From: Blastocystis sp. Blastoise
Lineage: Eukaryota > Sar > Bigyra > Opalinata > Blastocystidae
Direction of reading: 5' to 3'
Length of the DNA stretch: 64,000 nucleotides
NCBI GenBank assembly: GCA_039096225.1
Contig: JBBPEB010000029.1
Span: 1-64,000 of the forward strand
Position 1 is the stretch's first letter, and the number at the start of each line of letters is the position of its first letter. The translations under genes and the position numbers were made by a program. Of this stretch, positions 27,356-39,932 are shown piece by piece. Under the pieces are notes generated by a model that was not told the origin of the DNA, searched no databases, and was given only the letters and a program-made list of their open reading frames with translations.

Positions 27356-29360
27356 GACCAAAATGTAAGGGAATTTTCTGTTTTCACTTGTCAAATAAAA
27401 TATCTCTGATACTACGAATAACTACTATTTTATTTATAGTTTAGAACTATCTGCTTTCCTTCAGTTCTTGGAAAAGAGTAAGATTTTATCAAGTATCAAA
27501 TTATTAATAATCAAGAATATTTTTGAGAAAATGACATCGTCTACTTGTTCTTAATAAAATTCTCGCGATTTTTCATTTTTCTTTTTTTTTTTGTTGTTTT
27601 ATATCTTTTTTATTATAAAGATCCATGAATTGTTTATTTTTAAACAATCGTACATTGTAAATAGATCCAATCTAAGGAATCTAGTAATTAATTGTTTCGA
27701 TTTCAAAAGAATATTAGTTTTAATCTCCTTGTTATCAACTATTTCATTCATCTCTTGAACATTCCTCACTTTATTTATATTTTAAATGAATCATCTCTTG
27801 ATCTAAAAAAATAATTACTTTAAATAGAAAATTTCCACTTGTATATGTAGTTTATTTCGTCATGAAACTATGAATTGATTATAATAAACGAATTATTGTC
27901 ATAAAAAAAAGATTTTAATAAATATTTTTTTTATAAAAAAAATTAGGATTTCAAAAAATTAGGATTTCAAAAAATTAGAATTTCAAAAAAATTAACTTAA
28001 TATCAGAGAATTAAAGTGAATAGCGTAACAAGTTTATGGATTCACTTGGCACCAACGCCACCGAAATGGCTCAGGGAGACCTACTCATCATACAGTAAAA
28101 AACCTTTTACTGGAAGGATCGAAAATTATACATTTTGATTTTTGTATATAAACCAAAAGAAAACTTCTAATCAAGACGCATGAAGATATGATTGGATGAA
28201 CCAATTTATCATTGACAACATCTTGTTCAAATCAAAGACTTATGTTTCTTTATTTGGCAACAAAATTTTCGATATATATAGATTATTAAATAATAAAATA
28301 TATTCCAATAGAATCTTCTCACAGACTAATTCAAGAAATTCTCCTGTCATTTAAAACAATATTTGCTTCTCATTCATAAATTTTTGAATTATTAAGCATT
28401 CACATTCTTTAAAACAATTTACTTACCACAATGCTATCATTGAATACATTTTTTGTTCAAAACATGATTCTCTTGTTTAAGAAAACAATAAAGAAAACGC
28501 TTTTAAGTAGCTATACTATTCTAAATTCTTATATCTTATTAATTCACACAAACAAAGGAGATATTTTTGACTAGAATACATTCAAAATTATAAAATATCA
28601 TTTTTAAAAATCTAAATTCACTCAATATCACTTTAGATTCATATCAAAGTTATGTTTTTCTCCTTACTCAAGTTAATAATAACCCATAAATAGCAGTTCA
28701 TCAACCCTTACATTTTAATTTATTATTCCTTGTTGCTATAATAAAATCCCTTCTAGAATAAAGCTTAATTTCTCTTTTCCAGAATATCTTGTTCCACTTT
28801 ATACGAAGAAAAATAATTAGAAACCATAAAATAGAACTAATTACTCAAAAAAACGGCAGAATCAGCTAGTTACTTCTTTCATAGAATCTCTTCAATAGAT
28901 CATTAAAGTGATTCTATCATTATAATCAAATTTTGTCCATAAAATACATCATATTACTTAAAAAAACAAAAAAAATAATAAACAACTGACAAAGAATCAT
29001 TGATCCACATGAATTAATAAATTTTCAATTAGTTTTACAGAAAATTGTGTGATGACATGATAATGACAATGTATGCCTCTCTATATCTGTCAGCAAAATA
29101 AGCCATTCTTATTAGTTGCTTCGTTGTGTCGCACACTGTCTGTCTTTATTCTCGAATAATCTGAAGAGAAGAGAAAAAAGTCGAATTGTCTGGAAGGTTC
29201 TATTCACGAATATTTTGGTCTTAGTACTTATTAATAGAATCTCTCCCAGAATTCTTCCGATACCCAAACTTCTGATAAGAGAAATATTGATAATAACAGC
29301 TCTTTTTTTTTGTTGGATATAGATACTCCATAAATATTTTTATTTACTTATATATAAATC
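27356..29360. other. 2-kb divergent intergenic region
   Basis: Lies between the starts of the Vps35-like gene (-) and the aldolase gene (+), so both promoters are here. A short GC-richer island at 28030-28130 is described separately. The pyrimidine-rich, GC-richer stretch at 29100-29320 just upstream of the aldolase is probably its promoter and 5' leader. I see no coding gene. Confidence 0.5.
28030..28135. other. GC-richer island with hairpins, possible ncRNA
   Basis: The words CACTTGGCACCAACGCC and CGAAATGGCTCAGGGAG stand out from the surrounding AT. An 8-bp perfect hairpin (CAGTAAAA, loop AACC, TTTTACTG) follows at about 28091-28110. On the minus strand ATGATGA (box C consensus) lies 15-20 nt before CTGA (box D), so a C/D-type snoRNA is conceivable. 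No known RNA family is matched. Confidence 0.25.
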
Positions 29361-30440
29361 ATGTCTGGTGCTTTATCTTTCTTACATCCTGGTGTTCTTA
29401 CTGGTGACGAAACTGAAAAACTTTTCCGTTATGCTCAAGAACAAGGATTTGCTATTCCTGCCTTCAACTGTACTTCTTCTTCTACTGTCAATGCTGTTTT
29501 AGAAGGTGCTAAGGCTGTCAACTCTCCCGTCATCATTCAATTCTCTAATGGTGGTGCTGCTTTCTTCTGTGGTAAGGCTATTAAGGGTGATAACCAATAT
29601 TCTGCTGTTCAAGGTGCTATTGCTGGAGCTAAATACGTTCATGCCGTTGCTGCTCTTTACGGAATTCCCGTTGTTTTACATACTGATCATTGTGCCAAGA
29701 AACTTCTTCCTTGGTTAGATGGTTGTCTTGATGAAGATGAAGATTACTTCAACAAGTATGGACATGCTCTTTTCTCTTCTCATATGATCGATTTATCTAT
29801 TGAAAAACTCGATGATAACATTGAAATCACCAAGAAGTATCTTGAAAGATGCAACAAGGTTGGTGTTCTTCTTGAAATGGAAATCGGTGTTACTGGAGGT
29901 GAAGAAGATGGTGTTGATAACACTGCTGTCTCTAACAATGCTCTTTATTCTCAACCTGAAGAAATTGATCACGTCTACACTGAATTAGGTAAGATTACTT
30001 CCAGATTCACTGTTGCTGCTGCTTTCGGTAACGTTCATGGTGTTTATGCTCCTGGTAACGTCAAGCTTCAACCTCAAATTCTTCACAACGCTCAACAATA
30101 CGTTGCTGAAAAACACTCCCTCTCTGTCAAGCACCCCGTTATGCTTGTTTTCCATGGTGGTAGTGGTTCTCTTCCTGAAGAAATCACCTATGCTGTCAAG
30201 GCTGGTGTTGTCAAGATGAACATTGATACTGATACTCAATGGGCTTATTGGGAAGGTCTTAAGAACTTCTATGAAGAAAAGAAGGCTTATCTTCAAGGAC
30301 AAATTGGTAATCCTGAAGGTCCTGAAAAACCTAATAAGAAGTATTATGATCCTCGTGTTTGGGTTAGAAAGAGTGAAGAAACTATGAGAGATCGTGTCAA
30401 GCTTGCTTTTGAAAGACTTGGTGGATGCAATCGTAACTAA
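29361..30440 (+). CDS. fba: Fructose-bisphosphate aldolase, class II
   Basis: An intact 359-aa open frame without introns. It cleaves or forms fructose 1,6-bisphosphate from dihydroxyacetone phosphate and glyceraldehyde 3-phosphate in glycolysis/gluconeogenesis, using a Zn2+ ion. The N-terminus (PGVLTGDE..KLF.YA, FAIPAFNCTSSSTVNAVLE) and the class IIA signature with its metal ligands are present: VVLHTDHCAKKLLPWLDG (catalytic Asp and Zn His), EMEIGVTGGEEDGVDN (Glu), AFGNVHGVYAPGNVKL (Zn His), VFHGGSGS (Zn His), and VVKMNIDTDTQWAYW (phosphate binding). The length matches the family. Codon use differs sharply from its neighbours (GCT, GGT, GTC, AAG, AAC preferred), as expected of a very highly expressed gene. 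Absence of introns is unusual for this locus. Confidence 0.98.
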   Translation: MSGALSFLHPGVLTGDETEKLFRYAQEQGFAIPAFNCTSSSTVNAVLEGAKAVNSPVIIQFSNGGAAFFCGKAIKGDNQYSAVQGAIAGAKYVHAVAALYGIPVVLHTDHCAKKLLPWLDGCLDEDEDYFNKYGHALFSSHMIDLSIEKLDDNIEITKKYLERCNKVGVLLEMEIGVTGGEEDGVDNTAVSNNALYSQPEEIDHVYTELGKITSRFTVAAAFGNVHGVYAPGNVKLQPQILHNAQQYVAEKHSLSVKHPVMLVFHGGSGSLPEEITYAVKAGVVKMNIDTDTQWAYWEGLKNFYEEKKAYLQGQIGNPEGPEKPNKKYYDPRVWVRKSEETMRDRVKLAFERLGGCNRN

Positions 30441-30697
30441 ATGATTGAGTGATATATATATATAATAATATATATGTATATCAAAAAAAAAAACTATATT
30501 TATTAGCTGTATACTATAAAAAATTAAAATGCTTTGAAATATGTGTTTTGTTATAATATTTTATTTATGTTATACTACAAGGATAAATCGAGATATTTTA
30601 GTAATAATAAGTAAATATATTTTCTAAAAATCAATTATTATGTCAATAATAATATTATAATACATGAAATGATAATAAGTACGTTATAAATAATTAT

Positions 30698-30885
30698 TTA
30701 TTTTTCTATGTCCATAGAGAGTGAAGGTTCTTGGTCACTAGTACTGTCATCATCACTTTCTATATAATTTAAAGTAGATTGAATAGTATCTTTCTGATGA
30801 ATATCTTCAGAAGTTAAATTTTTTTTAATATTTAATGAATCAAATACAACTTGTAATCTTGTTGACAAAGGAACAATGTTATATC

Positions 30886-30925
<40 letters not shown>

Positions 30926-31233
30926 TTATTAAAATAATTCTAGTTTTTATAATATAAGAAAAGTGAAAGTTCATTATATTATTCATAATTGAAAGACTTG
31001 ATATATATTTTATAATAAGTATATAAAGTATAGTTTATAATAAATATATACGGAAATAAGGATTGAATTTGTTTGGAATTAATTTGTTTGAAAACAGGAA
31101 GAAGAGATTTATAGATAAGTTGACGATCCGCCAGAGTTACAAGTGGACAATTACTCTAGAGAATATATATAATGGAAAATATATATATATATATATATAT
31201 AATGGAAAAAAAAAATATATATATATATAATGG

Positions 31234-31276
<43 letters not shown>

Positions 31277-32152
31277 TTCAATATCTTTAGTCAATAGAAA
31301 TAGGAAATTGAGTAGATATTGTAAGAAGTTTAAATTAGTAACAAGATATTCAATGAATATATTAGAGTCTTTTCCAATAATTGTATATAAAGATTCGTAA
31401 TTAATATAAGGATTCGTACATTGATTTAATAGGGATATCAACGAATTCTCTATATATATATTATATATTATAATAATATATTCCATATTATTTATATATT
31501 CATAATAAATACGGTAAATAGATGAAGGAACTGTAGTTGATTTTACTATTTATATATAATAGAGAGTATTCATATAAATATAATAAAAATATTCATATAA
31601 ATATATAATAAATATATAATAAATATAGAATAAATATATAATAAATATAGAATAACTAGAGAAGAATAGCATACATAATTGATATATAGTTAATGAGTCA
31701 ATTAAATAGAAGAATAAGATGTCATCATTTTCGGTAATTGTATTTAATATATGTGTATAGACAGTTTGTGTATATAATACAGGAATGATTTGAATATGTG
31801 AAGAAATAGCTGTAATACCATCATATATACGTAATTGAGTCGGTGTAGGAATCTAGAAAAAAAGAAAATACAAGAAATATATATAGCAAGTAGTAATTTA
31901 TAGAAAAGATCATTAATGTATAAAAAATGTTATTCATATATATGATTAATAAACAGGTTTTAACTATATTATTAAATAGATAAGTTATATATAGAAAATA
32001 AAAAGATGATATACTTAAATATATATATAATATATACTGCATCTGTTTTAAGTGTAAGAAGATATAGGAGATATTTAAAGATAAAGGAATAAAAATGCAT
32101 GTTTGTAGTTACATATAGAGAGAAATGCTCCGGTTTGGGGTTCACTAGAATG

Positions 32153-32190
<38 letters not shown>

Positions 32191-33768
32191 GAATAATACT
32201 AATAAATAGAAGACTGATAAAAAAAAACATAAAATATATATTCATGAATCAATATAAAAAATATACATGACTTAATAAGCGTGATATATTGTTTGATAAC
32301 TGAGTTAATAAGTAAGAAGAATTGATGATTAAAAGAATAGGTTAATAATACTTTATAAATCTATAGATCATATTATTATTTTCTATTATATAAATAAATG
32401 AAGGATTAATAGAGTATATAAAAATAAACTTATATATCAAAACAACGCTAATATATATAATAATTCAATAGATATAAGCAACTAAAAGATCCATATACTT
32501 TGAATAAATAGATATGTAAACAGCAGAAATCTTCATAATTACTCATAATAGTTTGATTGCTATATATACTGTGAAACACGGTCTCATAGAGTTGAAATGA
32601 AAGTAGTTTATCGATATATTGATTAATTTGAGATCCTTCTGATTTCTTCCAGGAAAGAGACAGCGAATAAACCAATTTCAGAACATGTAGTAATATAGAA
32701 TAAGATAAAGTGGGCTCTACCATTAATATATGAGATACTATCACTTCAAATAAAGGAGTAAAAAACTCAAAAAACATATTATATAATTTCTATAAAAATA
32801 AAAATTATTCAAGATTATTAATAGATATATATGAATATAATATAATGTTATTCCTAATGTAAACCATATTCATATATTTAAATATATATTATAATATTTT
32901 TTATATAAATTAAATATAATTATAAATACATACTGGATGAGGTTTATTTTTATCACTCTTTCTATATATATTAACGAACTATTAATCAATCTATATACAT
33001 AATATATTTGAGTTCTTTTAATAACAATATCAATGCTTCTGAAAAATATAGAGTTCCTCTTGGATCTATATATATTAATATTATTATTAATTAAGAAAAT
33101 AATAATAAGAATAATAATAATAAGAATAATAATAATAAACATTATAATAATAAATACTATAATAATAACAATCATATATACCATAATAATAAACATAAAA
33201 ATAATAAAAACATAAATATGAATTACCTTGTATTCCATTCGAATAAGACCGGATTATGTATTGTAATGATTGACGAATCACCTTAAGAGCTAAATAAGGA
33301 TTCTCATAACTAAATATATATATATTAAATCAATAAAACCAAATAGAAATTCAAAACAATGCCTAAAAAAACATACATTACAGAGTCTTTATTATCTAAA
33401 AGAGTAAAAACTTGATTGAATAATGGAATAAAAGAACATATTGCTCTGCAAGCAACATAATTAATCACCTTATCACTATTTGTTATATATGTTATCTATA
33501 GAAACTAAATAAATCATAACAAAAATAAATTCTTTACAATTCTTTTTATATTATCATCCGTTAAATGATTCACCTCAACAAGTAAATCATTTACATCCAT
33601 AGATTCACCACGATTATCATTATCATATCGAATTGTTGACAACACACTCAAATCATTCACATAATATGAATCATTGACCACCTAGAATCGCTTATATTTA
33701 TATTTTGTTTAAATATATACAGAGAATTTTTGTAGTTGACTGATTTGATACTGAAGAACAGAATCCAT
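30698..33768 (-). CDS. Helical-repeat (HEAT/karyopherin-like) protein, unidentified
   Basis: Many small exons in phase run from ATG at 33768 (MDSVLQYQISQLQKFS) to the stop at 30700-30698. Visible segments include RAICSFIPLFNQVFTLLDNK, YENPYLALKVIRQSLQYIIR, FEFFTPLFEVIVSHILMVEP followed by TLSYSILLHVLKLVYSLSLS, RIYDGITAISSHIQIIPVLY and DRQLIYKSLLPVFKQINSKQ. These are amphipathic helix pairs like those of importin-beta/exportin or other HEAT proteins. The C-terminus is acidic (NYIESDDDSTSDQEPSLSMD). Exons alternate with introns that are largely (TA)n. No family signature decides between karyopherin and other alpha-solenoids. It converges on the aldolase gene with a 257-bp gap. Confidence 0.55.
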
Positions 33769-34588
33769 TACTTAAATTTAAGATAATATAAATTGAAAAT
33801 GAGTGTAATAGTATTGTTAGACAAATTATAAGCAAAAATAAAAGCTTAAATGAATAAAATATAAATATATAAAAGAAACTCAACTTTCTTTGTTTTTCTA
33901 TTTAATAATTATTTTTATTAAAGTATAATTCAATTCATTGTCAATTATTTTTGAAAAAATGATAGATGAATGATTTTGAGGTATAAAAATATTTTTATAG
34001 GATCATAGGATTGTATCATCATCATTTGTATCATCATTCATGTAAGAATTGATTCTTTTTCCTTTTTATGAATATCATATCTATTTTTTTTAGATGATAT
34101 GAGTGAGTTTTATTATGAAGAACAGTAGATAATCCATAAAACAGCAACTATTATTCTGCATATGACTACATTAGTTTTCACTCAAGGAATATTGTCATTA
34201 TTTCTTCTATTTCATTTACCAAAGCGTTGATCCATGAAATTTCTGATGAAGAAAAGTATAGTTTGTTAACATTTATTTAAATTTCCAATGAATTGTTGTT
34301 TGAATTATCAAAAGAATCTAGATTTTATACTACTAATCTATTTTACTCTGCGTAAACTATATTAAAAAATGATGAATCGACTTTTTGTGAATCATTTATA
34401 GAAAAAATTGACTCATTTTCTTGCAAAAAAGTAATTAAGCATTCATATTCGTTAATTCTATTTAAAAATAATTTATATATATATTTAAAAAAAATCATAA
34501 TAAAGAAAACCTCATACAAAACGAATTATTCAACATCTAAAACACATATAAAAAAGTAAAAGAAGTTTAGAATATCAAGTTGTTGATA
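33769..34588. other. Intergenic, no gene seen
   Basis: 820 bp upstream of the helical-repeat gene and downstream of the Trm61 gene (both on the minus strand). AT-rich, containing ATCATCATTTGTATCATCATT-like short direct repeats near 34016. No coding frame. Confidence 0.5.
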
Positions 34589-35854
34589 TTAATGCTTATG
34601 TTTACTAGCAAAGGTCAAATAAGATGTATGACCACGAATTACATGAGTTCCTTGTGCATACCAACGTTCATTCGTTTCTAAAGGAACAAACAATGGTTTT
34701 GATTGTTTATTCTTATTTTTTATTTCTTCACTTTCATTTTCATCTTTATTTGTCTGAGTTTCATCTATAATACTTTCTTCTTCTTTATTTACATTGATAT
34801 TCATATTATTATTCTCTTCTTCTTCTTCTTCTTCTTCATCATCATCTTTTGTTCGTTTTACGCTGGAAGTAGGAGATTCGATTTCCATGGGAGACGAAGA
34901 TAATTCTGGTTTAATATTCACAAAACCGTGGTTTTGTACTTCAAAGGGGCAACTTATACATTCTATAGTCTCTATTACTATAATCATAATAGTATATAAA
35001 TATATATATATTATTAATAATAATAATAAATATATAGTTTAACAGTGTTTTAAATATCTAAATAATAATAAATAAGATGAATATAAGTATAGTCTATATA
35101 TATAGATACAATCGAATCCAAGTTGTCTCATAGTTTGTGTATTTCGTTGTACTTGCTCGATACAAGGAGAGAAACAGCAGACACGACCTCCTTTACGAAG
35201 GCAATTATATGCAGAAGAAAGAGCTATAGAGTATAATAATAAGAATCATAAGAATCATATATTTATGTATATCTTGATTTATATATGTTGATTGATTAGA
35301 AAATAGAATAAAAAGACTATTCATAAACTTTTTACTATTCATATTATATAATAGCCACAATAATAAAAATATTTATTATAAAAATAAAAAAAAATATAAA
35401 ATAAAAAAATGTATAAATAAAAAGAATACTATATACAATAAAAAGAATACTATATATAATAATAACAATACTATATACAATAATAACAATACTATATACC
35501 TTCATAAGGTTTGGGGAGGTCAAGAAAAACAGCATCTACAAGTTGACCTCGTTTCATTAATTCTTCATTATTATTATTCTCTTCTAATTTACATTCTAAG
35601 CCATCGGTATATACATCACGATAATTAATTGTTATAATGGAATCCAATTTATTCTGAATAAACTCCTTCTTGGCTTCTTCAACTCTAACCTTATTATATT
35701 CATATGTCCATAAATGACCATTAGGATAAATAGTTTGAGCAAAAGCAGTTGATAAAGCACCACTTCCCGTACCTATTTATATATATATATATATATTATT
35801 AAATCTATTTATAGAACATAATATAGAATTATAATCATTAAAACATAACAAGTG

Positions 35855-35931
<77 letters not shown>

Positions 35932-36249
35932 AGATTCAATTACAGTACTTCCTGACTTTAAATGCAAATTGCAAATAATAATACTAGAATCCATAGGAAA
36001 AATAATTTGAGTTCTTGTTTTCAGAGATGCAGACCATAAATATGGATCTGGAGCCAATACATAAAGCCATTTTCCTACAGTCGAACGAATAAGAGAACCG
36101 TAGGGTTTTCCGATGATATCATTATGACGAAAAGAACCAAGTTGATTTTGATGAGTTGCATCTTTCTTCATATATATAGCTGTAGTTTGGTCATGTCTCT
36201 CATACAAAATAACTAAATCGCCTTCTTCTATTATACGCTTCTTTTCCAT
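34589..36249 (-). CDS. TRM61: tRNA (adenine58-N1)-methyltransferase catalytic subunit Trm61
   Basis: Four exons (36249-35931, 35772-35500, 35223-35110, 34977-34589) join in phase to 364 aa. It methylates A58 in the T-loop of tRNA together with the non-catalytic subunit Trm6, in the nucleus. The N-terminal OB-like domain shows IEEGDLVILYERHD, GSFRHNDIIGKPYGS and LAPDPYLWSASLKTRTQIIF. The Rossmann SAM-binding motif VIESGTGSGALST is reconstituted exactly across intron 1. DAVFLDLPKP (catalytic-loop D-L-P) and CCFSPCIEQVQR follow. The family's E-C-I-x-C region after the third splice is present. The final exon contains an extra acidic/Asn insertion (DDDEEEEEEEE) before the conserved C-terminal block ending GHTSYLTFA. 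Identification is firm. Confidence 0.93.
35858..35929. repeat. (TA)n tract making up an intron of Trm61
   Basis: About 70 bp of alternating AT immediately next to the donor of Trm61 intron 1. A second shorter (TA)n at 35777-35800 adjoins the acceptor. Confidence 0.95.
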
Positions 36250-36513
36250 ATTACTGATTCCACTTATACTACAATTAAAGGTGAATAAACTTAACTATGA
36301 TTTCTTTCTTTTTTTGGCTTTTAAAAAGTGAAATCTCCATGAAAAATAAAAAACAGCTTTGTTTTTTTTTAAAAAATGTTTTTTTGTTTGTTACAAATTA
36401 TTGAAGCATTATTTTGATTAAAAGTATAGATATCTTATTTGCAGCTCTATTTTTGTGATTCTATTTTACACTATCATCATTATCTTTTTATGTAGGAAAT
36501 TCATTTTAGTACC
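36250..36513. promoter_or_regulatory. Divergent promoter (Trm61 / SSX2IP-like)
   Basis: The 264-bp gap between two outward-facing start codons must carry both promoters. It contains long T/A runs around 36300-36380; no specific box is recognised. Confidence 0.5.
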
Positions 36514-37039
36514 ATGGATGTCGATAACACTCCCTCTCTATCAGGTATGCAAATAAGATCGATTATCTATGCTATATTTACTATCTATTTCTATAGATGA
36601 TGAATTTGATCCTTCCTGTATATATTTGTTTCTTTTCTTATAGTTCAAAGAAATTATATAAAATAATACTCTACAGCTGCTTACAGAAATGAAATGACAT
36701 TTAATCCAACTTCATTAGATCCTGTTCCATTAAATACATTGATTGCTCATATTCAAGAAACGTATCTTTTAAATATATTTTTATGATAACGATATATATA
36801 CATATATAATTATAATTCTAATAGATTACCAAGAATTGGGTATGGTGAATCTATCAATCTATATTCAAAGAATGAAGAAGATATTAAAAAGGTATATATA
36901 AAAGTTTATTTAAAGAAATCTATAAATAATATTATATTCTATTTGTTATAATAATATAGGTAGCAAACTTAATATCGTTATTAATTGATTATAAAACATC
37001 AAATGACTTTAATAATAAAGAAGTATGTAGTAGTATTGC

Positions 37040-37095
<56 letters not shown>

Positions 37096-38932
37096 CTTGT
37101 AGAAGCCAATGATGTCACTGTTCTAGATAATGCTGTATATATATATATAAGATTATTTATTAGTTAATATTAATTATATATACGATTATTTATAAGTTAT
37201 TATTAATTATATATAAATTATTTATAAGTTAATATTAATTATATATAAATTATAAGTTAATATCATAAATATATAAGATTATTTATAAGTTAATATTAAT
37301 TATAAAATTATTTATAAGATATATTATATTTATAAGATTATTTATAAGTTATTATTAATTATATATAAAATTATAAGTTAATATCATAAATATATACATA
37401 GCGTTTAAAAAATGATAAAAGAGAATTAATTGAACAATGTACAAATCAGAATTATGTATATATATGCTATTTATATATACTATCTCTGTTGTATCTATAG
37501 AAAATAAATGCTTTAAATGATGAAATTAATGTATATATATATATATATAAGCTTTTAACTATACTATATAGTTATTAAGAAAGAAATGTCAAGATATAAA
37601 GAATGAGAGTGAAATGAAACTGAAGGATATATATACACAATTCTTAAATATTCAACATAAAGATACTCAATATCAAGTATATATATATATATGATTCTAT
37701 ATTAGTTTCTATAATATAATAATATTCTATATAAAATATATATATTGGTTTAATAATATTCTAGTTAAATTTTGTTACTATAATTATGAATATTCTATAT
37801 ATATATATATATATAATAGGCTATACAGAAGAAGAAGGATGCAGAAATGGACCGTCTTAAAGATCGATTGGCTCAAATCGTTACAAAATCGTCCGGAGAA
37901 CGAAGTAATATTCTTCGACCTATTGGCGTTCGTCCCGCCAAATATCAAGCTGTACGTGACGCAGCTGGATATATTCGTACAGTATCTAATCTATATAATA
38001 CTATTACTATTATTTTATCTATCTTTATATTATATATCTATATATATATATTTATTTTTTACTTATAATTATACTCTATTTTTAATTCTTTATTATAATT
38101 ATATTCTATTTTTATTTTTACTTATAATTATACACTATTTTTAATTTTTTATTATATAATAATAATTATTTTTATTATTTCACAATATATGTTTATAGGA
38201 GGATCGAAGTCGCTTTGATAGTAAACCTCTTTCTCCTTCTATTAATCCCCGCGGGAATAATGTGTCAAATGAAATTCGTAGTCAAATGGAAGAATTAAAT
38301 AGGAAGATTCTAGAAGAAAATAGATTAAGAGAATTAATTAATAGTACGTCACTTCAAGTCGATAGTAAATTGGCAGAAGAAAATAATCAAATGAGAAAAA
38401 CTATTGATGAACTTCAAATTCTTCTTAAAGTAGATATATATATATATAGGTGTTTCTATAGTTTTTTTTTAAATTTTTATACATGATTATTTGAAAATAT
38501 TTATAATAATTATATAGAAATATGTTTATTTATATTGAATGTATATTATATATATCAATATATAGGATATGTTAAAGCGTCAAGATGAATTAGCGAATCG
38601 CTATAAATTGCCCGCCATCTCAACCCCGCTACGAAAATCAGAATCAAGCTCTTTATCACCTATCAACTTTACTCCTTATATTGGTATATATATATATTTA
38701 TTGTTTTATATTGTTTTTACTTTCTTTATATATATATTATATATTTATATATTGTTTTTACTTTCTTTATATATATATTATATATTTATATATTGTTTTA
38801 CTTTCTTTATATATGTATATATATAAAGGGAATGCTCCTTATGCTACGAATAAAGATGATGTTCGTGATAATTATATGGGTCGATTAGCGAAGTTTAATT
38901 ATCAATATGAATTACTCAAAAGTGCAAAAGAC

Positions 38933-38969
<37 letters not shown>

Positions 38970-39324
38970 AGTATTCTTAAAATTATTTTTTACTACTCTC
39001 ATAATCTATGAGAATAATAATAATTATATACCTTTAGTTATTCTACTATTCTATAAATAATTATAATTATATATTTAGCAAACTATTGAAGAATTAAAAT
39101 CGTTCTTAGAACAAGCTCAACAAATTATTAAAGAACAGAATCAAATAATCGCGGGACAATTAGAAGTACCTACAGTAAAACTTCTTCCTTCTCCTAAAAC
39201 ATTATATTATGACGAAGAAGAAGAAGACATGCAAAATCTACTTAAAACTATTGAAGAGAAAAGTGATTATTTAACTAATGAACAAAATATGTATTCTGAT
39301 AATATGATGAATGATGATGAGTAA
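36514..39324 (+). CDS. SSX2IP/Msd1 (ADIP)-like coiled-coil protein
   Basis: About 14 short exons join in phase from MDVDNTPSLS at 36514 to the stop at 39322-39324. Order: an acidic N-terminus; a small globular block HIQETLPRIGYGESINLYSK followed by VANLISLLIDYKT; a coiled coil (RLKNDKRELIEQCTNQNYKI, LRKKCQDIKNESEMKLKDIY); then AIQKKKDAEMDRLKDRLAQI and VRDAAGYIRT. This order and wording resemble ADIP-domain proteins (human SSX2IP, fission yeast Msd1: short N-terminal module, coil, RKEREYNKLKERL, N-Y-x-G-R), which anchor microtubule minus ends at centrosomes or spindle poles. A later part has more coil and an acidic tail. One exon contains a CCCGCGGG palindrome (N-P-R-G-N). Confidence 0.6.
37150..37400. 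repeat. Intronic minisatellite (TTATAAGTTAATATTAATTA-type)
   Basis: Five to six imperfect copies of a ~30-bp A/T unit (ATTATTTATAAGTTAATATT) fill one intron of the SSX2IP-like gene. Confidence 0.85.
38248..38248. other. Start coordinate of the fourth palindrome (cross-reference)
   Basis: Cross-reference only: the first base of the site described at 38248-38255; it carries no separate claim. Confidence 0.1.
38248..38255. other. CCCGCGGG palindrome
   Basis: Exact CCCGCGGG (with an extra 5' C, encoding N-P-R-G-N) inside an exon of the SSX2IP-like gene. Confidence 0.95.
38690..38826. repeat. Intronic ~45-bp tandem repeat
   Basis: Three copies of a unit reading TATTGTTTTTACTTTCTTTA plus a (TA)n stretch occupy an intron of the SSX2IP-like gene. 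Confidence 0.85.
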
Positions 39325-39932
39325 ATAATATATAAACATTTTATTCATGATATCTATCTATTTAATACTCTATACTACTCTTTATAATTCTTGGTTCTCT
39401 TTGTTCTTATCTTCAATTCTTGTTTTCTAATTGCTATTTCTGTCTATATATACATATATATGTAGTATTCTTATGTATTTCTTATATTTTTATCTCTATA
39501 CTATTCATTCATGTAAATATATATTTTTTCTTGCATTCTTTTTTATATAATAACAATCAATTATATATATTTAAATAATAAACAACTCGTTTTTTTAATA
39601 CTTTTTTTTATCATATTAACAATATCAATAAGAAACTATTATATAAAACATATATTATATATCGATGATATATGTGGTATTATAAATATTATTGATCTCT
39701 TTTAAATTAAAAAACTAGTATATTCAATTAACAACAACACGGATTCACTGTAAATCAAATCCCAAGAATTATAATAAAAACAAATGTTATAAAAAAAAAA
39801 ACATAAAACTTCTTAAAAAAATGATAAAAACAAACATTAAAAAATAATTTTATCAATACAAATATTGACTAGTGACTATATATAACAAATAATATATATA
39901 TATATATATATATATAATAAATATATCTTAGT
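39325..39932. other. Convergent intergenic region
   Basis: 608 bp between two convergent 3' ends, T-rich then A-rich, with a (TA)n at about 39895-39916. Probably poly(A) signals only; no gene seen. Confidence 0.5.

Noticed and set aside
28091-28110. U5 snRNA loop (CCTTTTAC)
   Set aside because: The word lies in a simple 8-bp palindromic hairpin; the rest of U5 (Sm site, long stem) is absent.
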